Source: Mytilus galloprovincialis (lineage: Eukaryota > Mollusca > Bivalvia > Mytilida > Mytilidae). Taken from it: a stretch of 64,000 nt of DNA. The stretch spans positions 61,350,439 to 61,414,438 of the forward strand of contig NC_134847.1 in NCBI RefSeq assembly GCF_965363235.1. The letters run 5' to 3'. A program made the position numbers and the translations under genes. Positions 1-12,019 of the stretch are shown piece after piece (positions within the stretch are counted from its first letter, which is position 1; every line of letters begins with the position of its first letter). The notes under the pieces are model-generated. The model was given only the letters and a program-made list of their open reading frames with translations, did no database searches and had not been told where the DNA came from.

Positions 1-1190
1 CAATAGATAATTTAACTAATCTGCAATCAATTCCAACTTCATGCCTAATAAATCATGTATGTGTTACAAATCTAGATTTTACTGACGAGGAAAGGAACAC
101 TAGGTTTTTAATTAGGTCTAGGTGGCCGGTGGTGTTGAAAACTAAACACAGTACATGCGGTGTTTTCCTAAGATCCCAATAGCATGAATACCTATTAGAA
201 CTACACCTTTTCATTAATCCTATTTGGGGTCAAAGTTTTTAATTTTCTTATCCAAAATCTTTCCCGAGCGAGTCTATCACCCGTAGACCAATTAGTGTTA
301 TAGTCTATGAGTGAATTGGTCAGTCGATTTGGAGCTGCGTTTTTGTTGCCAAGGGATCTCAAATGTAGACTGAGAGGACGGTCTTGCATTCATAGTCGAT
401 ACGATGGCTGTTCATACGTTAAAAAATAATGTTCTGACTCGCAAACATACTATTTACCACATTTACACTGTAGGAGATACATTTCATTTGCAATTTTGCA
501 ATTATGGTGTATTCCCTACCAGAAGAGTGACTGTTAAAAGCCTTTATATTCAGCATTTGCTTGAAGTCAGACATCGTTGGTTCCCGCATCCCTTTCAAGA
601 GCTCAAAGACAAAGAGTCTGATTTACAGGATAAATCAGCTCTAACAAGCGATTCTTTAAGGCTAGTGGATGCGGCTATGGAAAGATCTTGAATAATTTAA
701 GAATTTTTTTTCGATTTCTTTCCAATTTTCGTGGATGGTATGTGATACTTTGTCAAATCGAATTTGAGATGTTAAGTCAGCACATACGTCATTCTTTTGT
801 TGACCTGTTTGTCTTTATACTCTAAATGTTCATCTCGGCTGATGTTGATGGCACGAGAACAAGCCTACTCAATGTTTTCTTCTGTAGCTCCGATTTTTTA
901 GATGATCTCAAAATTTATGTAGTCGCCTTTTTCAAGGATCAAAAGTGGACAAATCCGTTTTATTCTTATGACCTGACTAAAGGGAATGCTCTTGGTACAA
1001 GGCTGACATTTCATAGGAGAAAGATGTTTGTCTGTGCTCTGGCAATTCACATCTGTGAAAACTTCATCTTTCATTGCGTTACATTGTTAAGAAATGCGAT
1101 CTATGAGTCAGAAAATTCCAAAAGTTAATTTTATTTATAACGTTGTCTTGTTTAATGAACGTATTGAGTTCTTGTTCCGTGTTCTCCCAC
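1..1190 (-). mobile_element. Decayed Penelope-like retroelement, end of RT through GIY-YIG region
   Basis: Reading the minus strand, scattered frames carry blocks typical of the region after the RT in Penelope-like elements. A piece reading KSIPFSQ followed by RIKRIC lies near 960-1020. A piece reading KESLVRADL lies near 640-670. A piece reading YLLQCKCGK, the start of a GIY-YIG nuclease, lies near 450-480. A longer open stretch at 201-389 ends in RERFWIRKLKTL. The order along the minus strand is the expected one. The frame changes many times, so the copy cannot make protein. It is a different lineage from the Penelope-like copies at 34.3 and 59.5 kb, which end soon after the RT. The first 200 bases probably hold its C-terminal end and 3' tail. 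The exact family is not assigned. Confidence 0.7.
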
Positions 1191-2060
1191 TTCATGTCAA
1201 TATTGTCGATGAATCGGAATCAAGAGAGAGATTGATTAAGATATGAATTGAGAATTTGTATATTATACTCTAAATATCAACACAACAATGTTAGATCTGC
1301 AATTTTGCTGAAGCAAATTGTGTTCTTCCTTCGCCTGTATTCGAACTTATGCTGTTTGGGATATAGAGATAACAACGCCTGCACTGTGTCAAGCGCTCTA
1401 GACCAGTCAGCCAACATTATATGTGTTTTACCTGTTTACTGCTTGGATTTGTCGTAGAGTCAACCTTAAAATATTCCCAGAGAAAAAAAAAACAAACATA
1501 TAGTGTACTTGTTTATGTCATTTGAAACCATTTTAGACACGAATGAAATTGGCCTTTTCATACAGGGAAGTATATTTCACGTTTATCACAAAAATGAAAT
1601 TTCCATTGCATAAGAAAGGTTCCATCACAAGAATAAATATTTAGAACATTTAGATAGTAAGCAACAATCTTTCGATGGTGTCGAGTCGTTGTGGAGAACG
1701 ATAATGTACACAATAAATGAATAAAATATACGTCTAAATATGCACAACATCAAAACAATCATAAAAATGTCAAACACAAAGAGTTCAATAATCTTTATCT
1801 CTCTACAAACAAATTAATTAACGTCTCCTCGGAGACGTTATAAAGAATTGAACGAATGACAGTCTGCGGCTGAATGCTTCTTACTACCTGATTGGAAGAT
1901 ATTACGAGACGTGAATAATTAAAGTTCGTTGATTGGTTGGGACAATCCAAACCTAGTAATGTCTTTCAATCCCGTAGGGTATCAGATATGTCCTCTCTAA
2001 TTTAGCAATTAGATTTTGCCTGGTCATTAATCATGGATATTGGTACACAGGTAACTTTTA
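1191..2060. other. Intergenic, no gene seen; one perfect hairpin
   Basis: No coding stretch is supported. At 1820-1839 a 9-bp perfect inverted repeat (AACGTCTCC / GGAGACGTT) with a 2-base loop lies about 220 bases before a TATA box and could be a cruciform or dyad binding site. The rest is AT-rich sequence. Confidence 0.6.
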
Positions 2061-2070
2061 TCTATAAATA
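2061..2070 (+). promoter_or_regulatory. TATA box candidate
   Basis: The string TCTATAAATA followed by GCC is a textbook TATA box on the plus strand, about 620 bases before the IgGFc-like exon at 2694. A coding first exon between the two was not found, so the link to that gene is inferred from position only. Confidence 0.45.
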
Positions 2071-2693
2071 GCCGAATCTTCTGGAATTTTGTAAACACAC
2101 ATCGTTAAACGATATACTACTTTATAACGTGTGACCCCGCGTGTGTGGTAAAATTTGTTGATTGTATGCAAGGCTATTCTGAATGAATTAATCTACAAAG
2201 CGAGACCACTTTCCATTTCCATCAGCTTAGAGACGGCTATCCTTTTTTGAAAAGCTATTACTTGTTGGTAACTAAAGATTGATAATTTCATTAGAGTGTA
2301 ATCATTATATAATCATAATAATAAAGTATTTTCAAACGTCGAATATGCGTAGTAATACATCTCAAAGTACACCGACAAATTTTGAACACGTGAATTTCAC
2401 GGGAAAAATTCAAGTGAACTTGACGTTAATCGAGCTTATACAAGAAATTCAAGTGGAAAGGCTTACGTAAGGCTACTACGGTGACCATTCATAATTGAAT
2501 TATGATATAATTTAATTCGAAGGCATCAACGCATTTGCAAAAATTGATAATGCCAAGTCATGAGGCATATTAAATATTGGTTTATACGAATAGACATCTT
2601 TATGTTGCAATTAATTACTGATTCTATAAACGCAAAAATATTTATTGACGAAGAATGTCCTTAAATGTTTCAAAAGTTTGATGACTTTTTTAG

Positions 2694-3937
2694 GCACAGA
2701 AATTCCCTGCTTCAAAGTGTTCATTTTGGAACAGAAGTGGCTTGTCAAACGAGAATCAGATGTATTAGTTGCGGGGAAGAGTACAGTCAAAATGACCGTC
2801 CAGGATTTTACAAAACATGACAAAAAGTCTGTTACCATAACAGAACACAACTATACATATATTCTTGATGATACAGTAAGGATACCTTCTGATGGAACTG
2901 GTCAGCACGGAGCTCTAATATGTGCAAATGATACTGCATCTATGTATGGTTTTTATGATACTGTGTACGGTGGTGAAGGGTACTTGTCTCTACCGGCTAA
3001 ATACCAATCTACTCAGTATGTTATTCCGTCTTATAATATAGATAATACACACAGCCGTTATTATTCATCAAGAAGCATTGTGGCTATCTCACCCTTAAAC
3101 ACAAATACAGTTGTTCACATTCTGTTAAAAAGTGATAATGGTCCCATTACAGTAAATAATGCAAATTATACTCTAGATTCCTCAATAAATATGGTCCTTA
3201 ATCCCACCGACACCTTTCAGTTTTCACATACACATGATTTAACTGGAACTTTAGTGACATCGTCTGCGCCAGTTTTCGTTATCAGTGGAAGCAACTGCAT
3301 TAACACATTTACTAGTAAATTTCCTGGTCGACTCAGTGATTGTAACCCATTAATGGAAATGATATTACCGACAAATCAACTTGACTCGTTGTTTATAGTT
3401 CCAGATATAGCTTACTATCAATGGAGCACTGTAAGGGTGTTGTGTATCAATGCAACCTCAATTATCTTTAGGAATAGCACAAATGTCATAAATATAACGC
3501 TTACACCCAGAGAATATACTGACTTTCAACACAGGCATATTTCATATATACAGGCATCGGATGACGTTATCGTTACTCTCTACCCTCATTATGAATACTT
3601 AACGTATTTTGATTCTTTTATGATGACTATTCATGGCGTTAATCAATATTTAGCTGAATATCATTTTGCTGTGCCTTCAAAATCCTTTAACAGTTCCATA
3701 AGCATTGCAGTGCAGAGTAGTCAAATAGGTGGGTTCATGCTGGATAATCATCGTATCACAATTTATATGTTCAGCATTTCCCATGGATCTGATGATTTCA
3801 GCACAGGAAAGGCCAGTATTAAACCTGGGGTACATCATATAAAGCATTTGAATGGAGTAAAATTCGGTTTATGGGTATATGGTAGTAAAATGCATTCCGC
3901 ATATGGATATCCTGGAGGAATACAAATTAAAAATTGA
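2694..3937 (+). CDS. IgGFc-binding protein N-terminal-domain protein (last exon, 5' end unresolved)
   Basis: A single open frame of over 400 residues matches the IgGFc-binding N-terminal domain as I know it. It has an early block SDVLVAGKSTV, a segment GYLSLPA then QYVIPSYN, a DLTGTLVTSSAPVFVISG core, and an end reading FGLWVYG then YGYPGG. In FCGBP-like proteins this domain is secreted or mucin-associated. Many N-x-S/T sites are visible, as expected for a secreted protein. The frame is open back to a Met at 2645, but a strong acceptor (GACTTTTTTAG) ends at 2693. Starting there gives a phase-1 exon beginning GTEI, which suits the family better than the Met. A signal-peptide exon is therefore expected upstream but was not identified. 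The stop at 3935-3937 is 3 bases before AATAAA. The gene stands alone, without VWF or TIL repeats after the domain in this frame. Confidence 0.78.
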
Positions 3938-3940
3938 TTA

Positions 3941-3946
3941 AATAAA
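3941..3946 (+). terminator. Polyadenylation signal of the IgGFc-like gene
   Basis: AATAAA lies 3 bases after the stop codon at 3935-3937, giving a very short 3' UTR, a style shared with the inhibitor genes of this window. Confidence 0.65.
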
Positions 3947-6600
3947 CCAAAAATGTTGTGTTTTTATATTAGCCATTTTACTTGAAAAAATATAGTTTCA
4001 TTCAATGCAAAATACTTAATTTGATCCAACAAGTATATATGGAAAATTGATATAAAGTAGTGTTGTCAAATCGTCCGACCGATTAACCGTTTAACCGTTT
4101 ATATAGTACCCTACAAATGTACGTTTGTATAATACGATAAATTGAAGCTTTCCCTTTGGCATTAAAAGGCTTGTCTGTGGGAAGTCCTGTCGAAGATTTA
4201 CTTTTGTTAACGTAATGAAAAACCTAAATGTTTCGCGCCACGTTTTTAGATTAGACACATTTCACGTCTCCTAGTGTGAAAAGTTATACTTTTAATACAG
4301 ATTGACAGTATTCTGACAGTGTCCAATATAATTAACAAGAATTGGATATACGTACTTTTATAATTTTGAAATTACAAAAGTAGTTGTAAATCTTAAGGAT
4401 TGATATTGTTCACTGTCAAATGATTATAAGATATAAAGAATTTGGGAAAAATGAAACTCAGCATACGCATGATACATGTCAAACAAAGCCCAAATCAGTA
4501 ACTGTAAATTAAGCGCAATATGAATATTTCAGAACAAACGCTTTCCCTTTACTAAATAGAAACGGGAGTATATGAAGGAGATATACAAACCCCTTAGTCA
4601 ACGAAAAACACAAAAAAGAAAAATCGGATAAACAAACAATAGTCGTCGAAACAGTTTATAGGCAACTAAAATTGAACAAAGTTACCGAACTTAAACCCTT
4701 GAAAAATTGTAAGCATGGGAATGGGGGTCATGTATCAGGTGTAGTTTACCTCATTTTATTAATGGGAAATAGTTATCATTCTATGATGTCAAAGACTAAC
4801 CAAAACTCATGTTGCGAAGTTTTTTGATTTCACTTTCAGATATTTTGTCATTTAAACGTACATCTCACATAAGTGAACTTAAACAGTCGGAATCCCGGTT
4901 GAAATAGAACAAAAGAATCGAAGCTTTTTGTTAGAGAAGGCGATAAATGCTTACTGTAATGTTTACTATGGTGACAAAAAATTTAAAAGTTAATAGAAAC
5001 AAACAAAATTACAATTTTCTTCTCAATTACGAAGTGTTTTATTTTAAAAACACCATTTGCATAGGTTTTCAATTTATCTAGTACATAGTTAAGCAAAACA
5101 ATTAGATATCAAGTCGACGACATGGGTATCTTTCAAGTTGGATGTAGAAAATGCATAACCTCCTATTTTTATTTTAATTTACCACGGACGGAAAACATAT
5201 CAATCTATTAGTTCAGTAATTTTCGTGTCTGCCCTTCCATTATGTGACTCAAGAAAAAATGGGTAACAATTGTATCGAAAAGAGAGAACCGAGTGCACCT
5301 TTTTATGTTAGGGCGTGTTTGAGTTGAATATTTTGTCTTGATTATTGAGTTGATATCGTACAAAGCAGGAATATTTCATACATCGTTTCGCTTCAGATTC
5401 TATCATGTTTATATATCAAAGCTACAGGTTGACTTTATAACATAAAAAAATCACAGTACTAAAAGATGAAATATATGGGTCAAGTGAAATACCTATCTAA
5501 TGAATCACAAAAACAGAGTACAATGTAGGTATGTTCAAATATCTAATTTTTTACTGAAAGTACTTGACGAAAGTCTTTCAAGTTGGATGATGAAAATGCA
5601 TATCTGCGAAAAATAATATTTTTTTGTGTGTGATAACCAGGGTTTATAGTCTTCAACCACTAAAAAAATCTAATCTAATTGAATATTTTGTCTTGATTAT
5701 TGAGTTGATATCGTACAAAGCAGGAATATTTCATACATCGTTTCGCTTCAGATTCTATCATTTTTATATATCAAAGCTACAGGTTGACTTTATAACATAA
5801 AAAAATCACAGTACTAAAAGATGAAATATATGGGTCAAGTGAAATACCTATCTAATGAATCACAAATCCCACGAAATATTTAATTAGAATTTTTTTTAAA
5901 TGTTTAAGAATTTTCGAAAATTTCACCTGACAACCGATCAGACAATAGTTTTAAGTTGAATCAATGCAGACAAGATCATTAACTGATGCTCATTAGCTGG
6001 TTGATACATTTGTCTTTTAAAATACAACTGACATATAAGGATCGTAATGGTGCAATGTGAATACATTTATCGGTTTCCGAGCGCAAAATTGGCAGCGCGT
6101 CATCCCTACAATGGCTTCCATTTCTACGATTGTGAAAATGAACTGGCGTAATGGGGAGATAATTTTGACGAAGTAGAATCCTGACTGAAAGTTATGGATA
6201 CTACCATGTCTTTTTCATATCTGGACTTTTTCTCTCCATATTGTCACAAATATGGACGTCTTCAGACTTTAATAAATTGATAAACGCGATAATATACAAT
6301 TTACAATTCTGAAAAGTAACATTCCTTCTACTCTCTTCTACATTATTTTCGTTTACATATCTCACTTACTAAACATACGTTACTCGTGTACACCTTAGTT
6401 ATTTGGCAAAACATTTCGGAATTTTATATTCTTAATGCTTTTCAAATACTGTATTACTTAAAACAAGGGATATATGGTATCCATTTATGACACAAAATCA
6501 GCACACACATAACTATAACACCCAACAAGCAAAGGTTTTATATAAAGTCCACAATGATGCTTTCTACATGAAGTTTTAAAAAAACAAGTTGCTCTCAAGA
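3947..6600. other. Intergenic, AT-rich, no gene seen
   Basis: No open frame or exon could be supported. The region holds a nearly perfect direct repeat (listed separately). It also has short echoes of one motif, CTTTCAAGTTGGATG, at about 5130 and 5575, suggesting several rounds of local tandem duplication. Near 4065-4100 there is a run of CCGATTAACCG-type words resembling hAT transposon ends, but no partner end was found. Confidence 0.5.
5324..5866. repeat. Near-identical 188-bp direct repeat, 355-bp offset
   Basis: The sequence at 5324-5511 recurs at 5679-5866 with only one difference noticed by eye (ATCATGTTT against ATCATTTTT). The offset is 355 bases, so this is a recent tandem duplication with a spacer that is not repeated. 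No coding potential is visible in the unit. Confidence 0.85.
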
Positions 6601-6604
6601 GCCT

Positions 6605-7386
6605 GAATCGCTCACCTGTTATTTTTTTACTTAAATCTTTCATCAATGGTTATTTTTGCTCTTCAATATGTATTAATGAGTGGCTTAAAAATGACATATA
6701 AATGTTCATTGTATCTGCCATATTTTCTTCAAAGGCAAATAAATGCATTTAACCAATATCTACCATTTCAGCCATAGTCTCTATGTTTCTTAACGTACAA
6801 GTAAATTAAAATACAAAGTGTTTTCTAGTTTCTTTTGAGAAGATTTTTGAATTTAAAAAAACATAAACAACTTGTGTAAAATTGTCCTTAAAGAGCAAAA
6901 ACTTCTTAAGGGATCAATTGACAATTTTGGTTCTTCAACATTTTTGTAGATCTTACTTTGCTGCACATTTTTGTTGTTTACAGTTTATCTTTATCTTCAA
7001 TAACAATCAAGATAATAACCCAACAACTGCAAAATGTCCTTACAATAACCAATTTAGTGGCAGCAACACAACAATGGGTTGTTCGGTTTGTCTAAATATT
7101 TCAGGGCTAATAGATCTTGTACTTTTAGAACTTAGGTTTCACCATGTCATATTAACTCTAAATGCATTCGTTTCTGAGATATAAGCCAAAAACTGCATTT
7201 GACCCTTATTTTATATTTTAGTCATGGCGGCCATGTTTGTCGGTGGATCAAAACGTATGAAGGTATTTGGCCCAGTAGTTTTTGAGGAGAATATTTTTGA
7301 AATAGTTAACGACGACCGACGACGGACTACGACAGAGACCAAGTGATGACATAAGCTCACATGGGGCCTGTCGGGCCCCGGTGAGC
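6605..7386 (-). mobile_element. Dispersed element with GCTCACC / GGTGAGC ends
   Basis: The left end reads CGCTCACCTG and the right end CCGGTGAGCTAG, giving inverted GCTCACC / GGTGAGC termini. Inside the right end are GACGACCGACGACGG and CAAGTGATGA words. The same end sequences recur at about 29745-30190, 48150-48380 and 59255-59270, so this is a multi-copy family. No transposase frame is visible. Target duplications could not be identified. Confidence 0.5.
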
Positions 7387-7503
7387 TAGGACCGATAGAA
7401 ACTCTCACTTCATTGCTCAAGTTTAAGCCGACCCTAATACCAGTATGAGCGAATTTCTTAGCATAAATAATTTGCAAGGTATGAACCAGGTTTAATCCAC
7501 AAT

Positions 7504-7685
7504 TTTCTACATAAGAATATGCCTGTACCAAGTCAGGAATATAACATTGTTATACATTCGTTTGATAAGTTTGAGTTTTTGATTTTGCCTTTGATAAGGG
7601 ATTTTTCGTTTAGATTTTCATCGGAGTTCAGTTTTTTTGTGATTTTACTTTAGGATAGACTTTGTAAGATATAACATTGATTAAA
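7504..7685 (+). repeat. Dispersed repeat family C (GTACCAAGTCAGGAATAT type)
   Basis: This stretch interrupts the duplicated block: copy II goes straight from TTTAATCCA to a sequence matching TACGCATTGGATAATAT. It starts with TTTTCTACATAAGAATATGC and runs through GTACCAAGTCAGGAATAT and GATTTTGCC. Related copies lie near 22240-22330 (inverted), 50780-50960, 52050-52280, 54240-54370 and 60400-60560. It therefore arrived after the duplication. Class unknown; no TIR seen. Confidence 0.6.
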
Positions 7686-8400
7686 AAAAAAATATACTAA
7701 TACGCATTGGATAATATAATCTAATAACAGGGGAGAGTTGTCGCATTGGAAATTATACCACATAAATGAGTTTAGATTCGCATATCAGTTGATACATGCA
7801 AAGCAGAAGACGCTTTTTATATCGCAGCAGCTGCTTTTGGAGTTCGTGCGATTACTCTGTTTCTTTGTTTGTGTTTATTACCTTGCTACGTCTCTTCCTA
7901 ATCGGTTTACGAAAATTGAATATCGTCAAAACTACATTTTGCTTAATTTACGGTCACTTTCACAAATATTAATTGATTGACCAATACGCTGTATTAGTGG
8001 GTCTACTCACTTGTGATATCGTATATTCTGTCGAGAATCTTTAGATTTTAGTCAATTGAACTGTTATTCGACCAATTTTGTCGTATATACGACTATGACG
8101 TTTCGACGGAGTGAGAATTCACATGGTGGGCGATGCATATATAGCAGGATACGCTCACCTTGTCGCTTCTTTTTGGGTTCCTGTGGTTCCCTCAGCTTTC
8201 GTGTTTTGCTTTGGTTTACACTTTTTAAACGATTTACGATATTTGAACGTCAGTTAAAGTCCCATCGCCATAATTCAAAAACGAGGAATGATGGTTAAGA
8301 TTATAACTCGATTATTGGGCGAGTGGAACATATCGGTGATTATCTGTGTCAGATATATTTCATAGCCGTCAACATAATAGCGAGTGCAGTAGAAAGTAAT

Positions 8401-8600
8401 ATAATTGAGAATGGAAATAGGGAATGTGTCAAAGAGACAACAACACGACCAAAGAGCAAAAAACAGCCGAATGTCAGCAATAGGTTTTCAAAACAGCGAG
8501 CAATCCCGCACCCAAAGGCGTACTTCGGCTTGCACCTTAAAATATGTACTAGTTTAGTGAAAATGAACTTCATACTTAACACCAGGCATATAATATCCAG
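8401..8600 (-). repeat. Dispersed repeat family B insertion
   Basis: This repeat is absent at the matching place in copy II, where AGTGCAGTAGAAAGTAAT continues directly into the 3' flank of the gene. It carries the family marks GAGAATGGAAAT, GTGTCAAAGAGACAACAAC and a CCC(A/G)CACCCA(A/G)AGGCGT block. Other copies: 24935-25530, 28525-28728, 32445-32715, 46500-46555, 55245-55590 and 57655-58185. This is probably a retroelement tail or SINE-like family. Confidence 0.6.
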
Positions 8601-8638
8601 ATAGTATTGCATAAAACAACAATACGTAAGATCGAATA

Positions 8639-8644
8639 TTTATT
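8639..8644 (-). terminator. Polyadenylation signal of inhibitor gene A
   Basis: On the minus strand AATAAA follows the TGA stop (8656-8658) after 11 bases. The same arrangement is found in the paralog at 41904-41909. Confidence 0.7.
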
Positions 8645-8655
8645 CTAAAATCTCT

Positions 8656-10802
8656 TCAGTGTTGACACCTACAACTTCCATCGACACAATGTGCTCGTCC
8701 TCCATGATTTTGACAATGTGCGTGACAGTCATCACGTGTGGTACAAGCTAGAAATAGAAGATATTTCATGCAAATAATACGTTTAAAAAACCCAGAGTAT
8801 ATAATGAGAATATATGAAATATCAAATGTGATATGTTATCTATAATTGAGAATATGAATTAAGGATCAAATATTTGTTACGCTTACTATTTACTTTTTGA
8901 AGATATTGAAAAACATTCAAATGTTTACTAAACAATGAAAAATTCATAGTCAAAGTCCTGTATTGGTTTTAAATTTTGCTCCTTATTACTCTTCATTACG
9001 GAAAAACAATTTTGATATGCCATAAATTTAGTAAAAACTTCAATATATTTTTTTGTTACAGAGGATTCCTTTTATAAATGTTTAGAGATCTTTAACTAAA
9101 TAAGAATCTATTATAGAGTAACTGCCTCATACATACTGAAATGGCTTTGTTTGATTTATTCCTTAGGAATGTGGATTATATTCATGTGTAAATGAATAAT
9201 AAAAAATAACAGTGCAAATCAACAAAATATACTTAGAACTTACCATTACCGGTGTCGGTTGCACATGTACATCTGCTGTCGATACAAGCCAATGTTCCTT
9301 GAGAACACTGTGTCAGAGTGCAGCCCGTGGCTAGTCTACAGTGCTCTGCGTAAACTGTAACTGTAAAATGAAGAGAATGTATTTTTTTTAGCAAATTCTA
9401 AAATAGTGTTTTGTCTTAAATACAAATATGATTTCCCAAAAGATGTTATTGGATTACACACAAATTAATCTTATATTTTATATCCTACAGTTAAGTGAAT
9501 ACATCAAATCGTTGCAACTAAGTGATAGAATATTTATTGCTATCACAATTGTGTCACCCTCGGATAAAGCGTTGGAAAAAGAAATGAGAAGTCAGGTAAG
9601 TTCAATTCATTTTTTTCAATTACATTCTATGTTTTCCTGACAAATGAATTTTGAAATACTGATTCATAATAAAGATTCTACTATTTGATGCTGAATGTAA
9701 TCCTTTTTTAACTTTTCTCTTGAAGTCGGAAACTGACCGAAAGGTCCCTGTTCAGAGAAGTGTGAATTTGAACATTTGAAAAACGGAAACTAGAATCGGG
9801 AGACGAAGAATATCAGATACCCAACCCATAGCATACTCTTGAACAGAAATTACTATTTTGTTAAAATCGAGCTTTAATACTAGGCACGTTTGTATTATTG
9901 TCAATAATGTTATGTTTAAATTTAAAACGATTTTTAAAACGTTGAAAACATACTTTCATAAAGAACTGGAATTTATCAAATTATACTTTAGAGAAAAAAT
10001 ATAGTGGCAAAATTCTTGATTGGTAAATGACAAAACTGTGACATTAATTTATAATTTTTGGAGATTATGTCCATGCAATGGTACGTAATTCATTATTTAG
10101 GAACCAAACAAATTTTTAAATTAAGAATTTATAAGCAGCATACTTTCTGAATGTTAAAGGCCAATACTGTCAAAATCGAATTTATTTATGGATCATAACA
10201 TTTTTTTTTAAACTTAAAGGACACTTTCAAAAAGTATCTTAGTTGAAACACGGAAACAAAACAAATCTCCTTTTGAAGATATTAATGTGTATACTATTAA
10301 ACGGTAAATTTTACATCTTTTTTCGTACACTGTCAAAAAATGAACTTTGCAAGTTTCAAATTAATCTATAACCAGAAACGATTTTGTAAAGTGGATCTAT
10401 TATTATCGTTCTGAAACTAAACAACTTTCAGATAACTATAACAGGCACATATCTTGAACGGTTAAACACAGTCAAAATATAATTTGACCTGTATTTTTTA
10501 TGGTTCAACACTATGTTTAAATTTCAAATATGTAGTCAATGTTTTTTTAATTGTTTCCCCAAAATCAAAAGTAGTGTGGTGGACGGACAAACAGATGGAC
10601 GGAGATGTACATCTTTATTTTCCCGCCTACTCCCTCCATTCTTCATTTGTAGCGGAGATTATGATAACATAACACATAACACTACACATGGCTTATTTCA
10701 TAAGATTTATCAAAACTGTTGTGAAGTAAATGTCTGCTTTTAGCTACAATTAAATAATTACGTACCAAGGAAAACTAATGCGAAACACAGAACGACCTTC
10801 AT
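8656..10802 (-). CDS. I84-type (cvSI-like) secreted serine protease inhibitor, gene A
   Basis: Three exons on the minus strand: 10802-10766, 9360-9244 and 8747-8656. All introns are phase 1 with GT-AG ends, giving 81 residues. Exon 1 is a signal peptide (MKVVLCFALVFL), with cleavage expected after VYA. Exon 2 codes a six-Cys module (Cys at HC, GC, QC, AC, RC, TC). Exon 3 codes a second one starting ACTTRDDC and ending CVDGSCRCQH. The spacing C-x5-C-x3/4-C-x6/7-C-x4-C-x-C, repeated twice, fits family I84 of oysters (cvSI-1/2), which blocks subtilisin-type proteases of the parasite Perkinsus. Function here is inferred from that resemblance. A TATA box lies 46 bases before the ATG. The copy-II paralog at 41918-44752 has the same exon lengths and an identical exon 1. 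Confidence 0.85.
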
Positions 10803-10847
10803 TTTCTTGCTGTTTGGTTAGTAATGAGCATAATCTTGAGATTTTCA

Positions 10848-10855
10848 TATTTATA
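10848..10855 (-). promoter_or_regulatory. TATA box of inhibitor gene A
   Basis: TATAAATA on the minus strand, 46 bases upstream of the ATG at 10802. This predicts a 5' UTR of only about 20 bases. The paralog has TATAAAAA at the matching place (44798-44805). Confidence 0.7.
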
Positions 10856-11989
10856 TCAGAATAATTATTGTCTAGGGTTCAATACATTACTGATAAGATT
10901 TCAGACTAATAATAGGTGTACTGAGAATATCACAACATGCTCTTTGTGATACTATATTTTGAACTTGTTTTGTCCAGTAGTCAATTATTCATGCACGTAG
11001 TGCATCAATAGTGTATTCAAACTCCCCGGCAGTTCCAGTTCCGATCCGCATACGGGCCCGAATACTACTCTACACTAATCACTGCCTTCGGCTTTTTTCG
11101 TTACGCGCTCTTCAAGCGGTTTGACCCGGATTGACCTTTTGTTGCTACTGAAGCAAATATGGCTGAACATTGATGAATGAGGATAATTGTTATTAACTTT
11201 ACCAGTATATATGAATAAAAACACTAACCGTAAGTAAAATGCACTCAATCCAAATAATTTTACAAAATAAAAATTTGCAAATTTCTGTATCGTTAGGTCG
11301 AAGAATTCAATTCTGGCATGAAAACTCGATCGACTTTGTTGAAAAAATCTTCGTCAATGAATAAACATAAAATATGATCTTCTCGTCTGTGAAGTTGAAA
11401 GAACACTTAACGCTATAGCTTTTGATATTAAATTGGACATACTTTTAATAAACTGGCACCCAATCATCAGCTAATAAACTCGTTTGAAGAACAGAATACA
11501 ATGTTGGGAGAGTGGCTAAATTTTACCCGAGAAGCTGCTCCATGTGGAATTAAAGATATTTTACAAAAGACAAATTTGGACTCTATAGGGATAAATTTAG
11601 GATTTCCTGGGAAAGGGGTGCAAATAATGCCAAATTGACACATGGCTTCAAATACATTATTTAAACGAACTTCAGTAAGGGCTGTATTACATGTATATTA
11701 TATTAAGACTCTGTTTACTTACCAATCTCCGAATTTCTCAAAACTCAATTTAGATTTCATGGATAAAAAAAATAAAACAATCATAAATTATTATAATTGA
11801 AAAATAATATAGGGTAACACACACATTACTAAATTTGTTATGCAATTTGCTTTTATTATATATATGTCACCATGGTCATGTATGTATTAATTTACAATAT
11901 TCTGGATGGGAGCATTTCCATTTCGAAATTACTATATTTTATTGAATTATTATCCAGTCAATTTATAGTCTATACAATATAATAATAAT

Positions 11990-12019
11990 AACCCCCCCCC
12001 CCCCCTCCAAAAAAAAAGT
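11990..12019. repeat. Poly-C / poly-A tract
   Basis: A run of C residues followed by TCC and a run of A residues. Low-complexity sequence inside the large insertion, no other content. Confidence 0.8.

Larger units (their letters stand above)
7384..11017. repeat. Segmental duplication, copy I, left part
   Basis: From about 7384 rightwards the sequence aligns by eye, in the same orientation, with the block that starts at 40313. Shared landmarks include ACCCTAATACCAGTATGA, GAGAATTCACATGGTGGGC, the whole inhibitor gene with both introns, and the upstream stretch TTTTGTCCAGTAGTCAATTA. Copy-specific gaps in the alignment are all explained by repeat insertions listed separately. Copy I is cut at 11017/11018 by a 9.96-kb insertion and resumes at 20974. 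Confidence 0.9.

Noticed and set aside
404-691. Plus-strand 95-codon open frame
   Set aside because: It lies opposite the decayed Penelope-like region whose minus-strand reading gives recognisable motifs.
2279-2470. Possible first exon for the IgGFc-like gene
   Set aside because: The frame has no signal peptide. Its only plausible donor (AC/GTAAGG) leaves a phase that does not match the acceptor at 2693/2694.
4058-4100. hAT-like end (AGTGTTGTCAAATCG, CCGATTAACCG)
   Set aside because: No matching inverted end or 8-bp target duplication was found downstream.
9428-9640. Plus-strand open frame inside intron 1 of gene A, with a counterpart at 43385-43600 in gene C
   Set aside because: It is conserved only because the intron was duplicated. 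The two frames diverge in length and end, and no family motif or splice context is visible.
11460-11638. Open stretch containing MLGEWLNFTREAAPCG inside the large insertion
   Set aside because: About 60 codons without stop, but no recognised family, no conserved partner and no splice evidence. It is listed as chance unless a transposase match is found.
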